Of a stretch of DNA of 64,000 nt, positions 60,373-64,000 are shown in pieces. The stretch is from Prevotella sp. (lineage in GTDB: Bacteria > Bacteroidota > Bacteroidia > Bacteroidales > Bacteroidaceae). Below the pieces are notes generated by a model, which worked only from the letters and a program-made list of their open reading frames with translations, had not been told where the DNA came from and did not search any database. The stretch spans positions 1-64,000 of the forward strand of contig JAEEJK010000049.1 of assembly GCA_016281815.1 (NCBI GenBank). The letters run 5' to 3'. Both the position numbers and the translations under genes were made by a program. The first letter of the stretch is position 1. Each line of letters begins with the position of its first letter.

Positions 60373-63300
60373 AAAAGGCGTTGAAATGGCTGGCCATCCT
60401 GTTGGTCACTCCCATACTGCTCTTCCTCTTGCTCACCCTCCTCCTTTACCTGCCTCCTGTGCAGAACTGGGCGGTGGACAAGGTGGCTGCGTATGCTTCG
60501 GAGCAAACAGGGATGGACATTTCGGTCGGCCATGTCTCGCTCAGGTTCCCGCTTGATCTTACAATGGATGACGTGAAGGTCATCAAGGACAATGATTCCA
60601 TCCCTGGATTGCGTGATACCATTGCCGATGTGGGAAAACTCTACGCCGACATCCAACTCAAACCGCTGTTAGACAAACAGGTGCAGATCGATGCCCTGGG
60701 GTTTGAACAACTCAGGCTGAATACCGACGGCCTCATTCCCGACCTGAGGGTGAAGGGAAATGTGGAAAAGGTGGACCTGAAATGCCACGGGGTCGACCTC
60801 AAGGAGTCGCTCGCCAATGTGGACAAGGCTGTACTCGACAGTGCAAAGTTGGAAATTTGTCTCGCGGATACCATGCCGCCGGATACGACTGAGACAGAGA
60901 ACAACTGGCGCATCAGAGTGGCTGACCTGCAACTGAAACGTACACAGATAGGGTTGCGTATGCCGGGGGACACCATGCTGGTGAGTGGATACATCGCTTC
61001 GGCGGATGTCAAGGATGGTGATATCGATCTCGGACAGGGAAAGTATAAGGTGGCGCAACTCGAGGGTAAGATACCGAGGCTGCAATACGACAACAAATTC
61101 CAACCTGCGGGAAATGGATTGGATGCCAACCATATCGACATCTCTGACATGGCGCTCAAGGTGGATTCCATCTCATACTCCGACAGCGGACTCAATCTCG
61201 CGCTCCGCTCATGCACTTTTAAGGAGAAAAGCGGAATACAGGTGGAGGAACTCTCTGCAAAGGTGGACCTTGACTCTGCCGCCGTGCATGTGCAGGACTT
61301 GAACCTAAAAACTCCTGACTCTCAACTCAAGGCTTCTGCTGACCTGGACTTCAACGCTTTCGATGATGACCATCCGGGAAAACTGTGGGCGGATGTAGAT
61401 GGCTATTTCGGAAAACAGGACCTCATGAGGGTGATGGGGGACATGCCACAGGAGTTCATACGCAAATGGCCCAACCAACCGCTCGCTGTCAAAGGGAAGG
61501 CAACGGGGAACATGCAACGGATGGAACTGCGCAATTTCCATGTCTCTCTGCCTACGGCATTGCAGATGAGCGGCGATGGATATGTGGCCAATCTCAATGA
61601 CCCCAACCATCTCAAGGCGGACATGCACCTGAAGGGAAATACCGCCAACCTCGACTTCGTGACATCGGCTCTTGACCCTTCCGTCAAGGAGAAAATAAGG
61701 ATTCCACAGGGAATCGGCATCGATGGCGATTTCAAAGTCAACGGTCATCAGTATGGGGCTGACTTCACGGCTACAGAGGGTGGCGGGAAGATGAAGGCTC
61801 GGGTGGCTTTCGATGCCGACAAGATGAAATATTCTGCTACGGTGGATGCTGAGGCTTTCCCTCTTCAGCATTTTGTGCCAAATATGGGACTGAGTCCGCT
61901 CACTGCCCATGTGGAGGCCGACGGACAGGGTACGGATTTCCTCTCTCCTTCCACACAACTCAGGGCAAGGGCAAATATCGGGAAATTCCATTATGACCAA
62001 TATGACCTCGACGGCATGACCGCGGAGGCTTTGCTCAGTAAGGGAAGACTGCATGCCGACATCAACAGCAGAAACAAATTGCTCGACGGACGCATCGCCT
62101 TCGACGCGCTCATGGACACCAAACGGCTGCAGGGAACATTCGCATGCGACCTCAGAAATGCTGACTTCTACAGCCTGAGACTGTTCGACAAACCGCTCAA
62201 TGCCTCCGGATGCGCTCATCTCGACATCGATTCTGACTTCAAGGATTATTATAAGGTGGTGGGCACAATGGACGGCATGACCGTCACTTACAACAATACC
62301 TTATTCAAACCCGACGATCTCGTCCTGGACGTGCTTACCAGGCGCGACACCACCTATGCCAAAATTGACAGCGGTGATTTCCATCTTGACATGAACGGAA
62401 GGGGTGGATACAAAAAGATGCTCAGTCAGGTGGAGAATTTCTCCAACGAACTGACCAAGCAGATGAAAGACAAACATTTTGACCAGACTCTGCTACGTGC
62501 CAAACTGCCCGATGCGAACATCTGGCTCAAAAGCGGACAAGAGAATTTCTTTGTCAACCTCATCGAGGAACAGGGCTATTCATTCGACAACCTGACTGTT
62601 GACATGAAGTCTTCTCATGTCGACGGACTGAACGGATACGTCGCAGTAGACAGGTTGGTGGCTGACAGTATTCAGTTGGATAGCATCAACTTTGCCATAC
62701 GTACCGACAGCACGGGATTCAAATACAACGGTAGGGTGTATAACGGACCGGATAATCCGCAGTATAGTTTCGATGCCTACGTAGACGGAGCCGTTCTCGA
62801 ACAGGGGGCGGATGCCAATATCCAACTCTACGACAAGGACAAAAAACTGGCTTTCGACTTGGGTGCAATAGCATCCATCGAGCCAAATGGAGTCATGATG
62901 CATCTCACCAAGGATAACCCGGTGTTGGGCTATATCCCATTCACTGCCAACAAGGACAACTATATCTATTTGGGAGATGACAAACGGCTCTCGGCCAATC
63001 TCAAACTGAAGTCCCACGACGGGATGCTGATGCAGGTTTCTACTAATGACAATAATCACGAGGCTCTGCAGGACCTCACACTGACAGTGGGAAAACTGGA
63101 CCTTGCGCGGATCGTGGCACAACTTCCCTATATGCCGGATGTGGCGGGCATCGCTGATGGGGATTTCCACCTTCTGCAGACGGAATCCAATCTATCGGTG
63201 TCAAGTTCTGTACATGTGAAAAATCTCAACTACCAGAAAATGCCCATGGGTGACCTGGGCACCGACTTCGTCTATCTGCCTAATGAGGATGGGTCGCACC

Positions 63301-64000
63301 ATGTGGATGGCGTGCTCTTCAACAATGGAGATGAGGTGGGCAGCCTGGTGGGTACGTACAACCCGAAAGGAAAGGGAAGCATAGATGCAAAGTTGGCGAT
63401 GAACAGACTCCCTCTGTCACTGGTCAACGGTTTCATTCCTAATCAGATCTTCGGATTGCGCGGATTCGGGGAGGGCAACCTCAGCATCAAAGGACCGCTC
63501 TCTCAACCTGATGTCAATGGGGAGGTCTATCTCGATGATTCCTATGTCTTCAGCATACCCTATGGCGTGGAGATGCGCATCGCCAACGACCCCGTGCGTA
63601 TCGTGGGAAGCAACCTCCTTTTTGAGAATTTCGAGGTGCTCGATCAAAACAATACTCCGCTTAACATCACCGGACATTTCGATTTCTCTGATCTCGACCG
63701 CATGACTCTCGAAATGCGCATGAGGGCACGCAATTTCCAAATTATAAATGCTAAAGAGAATCCTAAGTCTGAGGCGTTCGGTAAGGCTTTCGTCAATTTC
63801 TTTGCCAATATGAGCGGACCCGTGGATGCACTGAACATGAGAGGAAGGTTAAGCGTACTGGGGGCTACCGATATGACTTATGTGCTGCGCGATTCTCCAC
63901 TTACCACTGACAACCGACTTGATGAATTGGTGAGATTCGTGGATTTCAACGACTCTACTACGCAGCAGGTAATCAGCCGACCGCCGTTGAATGGATTCAA
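60369..64000 (+). CDS. TamB/AsmA-like translocation and assembly module protein (3' partial)
   Basis: 1210 codons are visible without a stop; the gene runs past the window edge. It starts with a single transmembrane anchor (LAILLVTPILLFLLLTLLLY), then AsmA-like sequence (PPVQNWAVDKVAAYASEQTG) and a very long series of beta-strand repeats such as IDGDFKVNGHQYGADFTA and GEGNLSIKGPLSQPDVNGEV, as in TamB. TamB-like proteins span the periplasm and move lipids or outer-membrane proteins between membranes. Bacteroidetes homologues are about 1400-1700 residues, so a few hundred residues are missing at the right edge. It overlaps the pseudouridine synthase gene by 4 bases. Confidence 0.88.
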   Translation, partial: MKKALKWLAILLVTPILLFLLLTLLLYLPPVQNWAVDKVAAYASEQTGMDISVGHVSLRFPLDLTMDDVKVIKDNDSIPGLRDTIADVGKLYADIQLKPLLDKQVQIDALGFEQLRLNTDGLIPDLRVKGNVEKVDLKCHGVDLKESLANVDKAVLDSAKLEICLADTMPPDTTETENNWRIRVADLQLKRTQIGLRMPGDTMLVSGYIASADVKDGDIDLGQGKYKVAQLEGKIPRLQYDNKFQPAGNGLDANHIDISDMALKVDSISYSDSGLNLALRSCTFKEKSGIQVEELSAKVDLDSAAVHVQDLNLKTPDSQLKASADLDFNAFDDDHPGKLWADVDGYFGKQDLMRVMGDMPQEFIRKWPNQPLAVKGKATGNMQRMELRNFHVSLPTALQMSGDGYVANLNDPNHLKADMHLKGNTANLDFVTSALDPSVKEKIRIPQGIGIDGDFKVNGHQYGADFTATEGGGKMKARVAFDADKMKYSATVDAEAFPLQHFVPNMGLSPLTAHVEADGQGTDFLSPSTQLRARANIGKFHYDQYDLDGMTAEALLSKGRLHADINSRNKLLDGRIAFDALMDTKRLQGTFACDLRNADFYSLRLFDKPLNASGCAHLDIDSDFKDYYKVVGTMDGMTVTYNNTLFKPDDLVLDVLTRRDTTYAKIDSGDFHLDMNGRGGYKKMLSQVENFSNELTKQMKDKHFDQTLLRAKLPDANIWLKSGQENFFVNLIEEQGYSFDNLTVDMKSSHVDGLNGYVAVDRLVADSIQLDSINFAIRTDSTGFKYNGRVYNGPDNPQYSFDAYVDGAVLEQGADANIQLYDKDKKLAFDLGAIASIEPNGVMMHLTKDNPVLGYIPFTANKDNYIYLGDDKRLSANLKLKSHDGMLMQVSTNDNNHEALQDLTLTVGKLDLARIVAQLPYMPDVAGIADGDFHLLQTESNLSVSSSVHVKNLNYQKMPMGDLGTDFVYLPNEDGSHHVDGVLFNNGDEVGSLVGTYNPKGKGSIDAKLAMNRLPLSLVNGFIPNQIFGLRGFGEGNLSIKGPLSQPDVNGEVYLDDSYVFSIPYGVEMRIANDPVRIVGSNLLFENFEVLDQNNTPLNITGHFDFSDLDRMTLEMRMRARNFQIINAKENPKSEAFGKAFVNFFANMSGPVDALNMRGRLSVLGATDMTYVLRDSPLTTDNRLDELVRFVDFNDSTTQQVISRPPLNGF

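Overview
The window looks like chromosomal DNA of a gut or rumen Bacteroidales bacterium, most likely Prevotella or a close relative. Reasons: promoters fit the Bacteroidetes pattern (-33 TTTG, 19 bp, -7 TAnnTTTG); lipoproteins begin with a Cys-Ser-Asp-Asp type sorting sequence; there are many secreted glycoside hydrolases and a DUF3836 protein; secreted proteins carry dockerin-like repeats. No rRNA, tRNA, CRISPR array or intact transposase was recognised. The left edge cuts a large surface protein and the right edge cuts a TamB/AsmA-like gene.

Layout. 1-6.9 kb: a multidomain surface protein whose last ~50 codons have the signature of a diversity-generating retroelement (DGR) variable region. 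It is followed by repeat-rich DNA with two decayed Rpn-nuclease tails and 20-bp palindromes around an AAA-ATPase/PD-(D/E)XK gene. 6.9-12.1 kb: fur-like regulator, purA, hisS, a pectin/rhamnogalacturonan esterase with a cut-off pectin methylesterase domain, and a convergent Gfo/Idh/MocA oxidoreductase. 12.1-14.3 kb: an AT-rich AbiE-like toxin-antitoxin pair with two matching operators. 14.3-22.4 kb: GH9 glycosidase, an unknown secreted protein, D-lactate dehydrogenase and a C10 (streptopain-like) protease with dockerin. 22.4-27.4 kb: a four-gene sugar-acid cluster (DapA-family aldolase, SSS transporter, PdxA-family dehydrogenase, four-carbon acid sugar kinase). 27.5-30 kb: a possibly 5'-truncated unknown gene and a thioredoxin-like protein.

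30-38.1 kb: an apparent iron/redox operon on the minus strand (porin, imelysin lipoprotein, di-haem peroxidase-like lipoprotein, CcsBA cytochrome c assembly protein), with a hemerythrin-LuxR regulator divergent from it. 38.1-43.8 kb: endonuclease/exonuclease/phosphatase protein with dockerin, nucleoside kinase, DUF3836 protein, sugar O-acetyltransferase. 43.8-50.9 kb: GH125, GH51 and GH8 glycosidases, and a two-gene unit encoding a Cthe_2159-like beta-helix protein and a small secreted protein. 50.9-58 kb: 26-bp promoter-like tandem repeats, a LacI regulator with its own promoter, then GH31 and GH2 (xyloglucan-type enzymes). 58-64 kb: TetR regulator, fabG, RluA-family pseudouridine synthase and the start of a TamB-like gene.

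The main themes are plant and host glycan breakdown without a SusC/SusD pair, iron/haem handling, and repeated small DNA elements in the intergenic regions. The items most worth pursuing are the DGR-type variable region, the AbiE-like module with duplicated operators, the hemerythrin-LuxR regulator beside the iron operon, the sugar-acid cluster, and the tandem promoter array at 50.86-50.94 kb.
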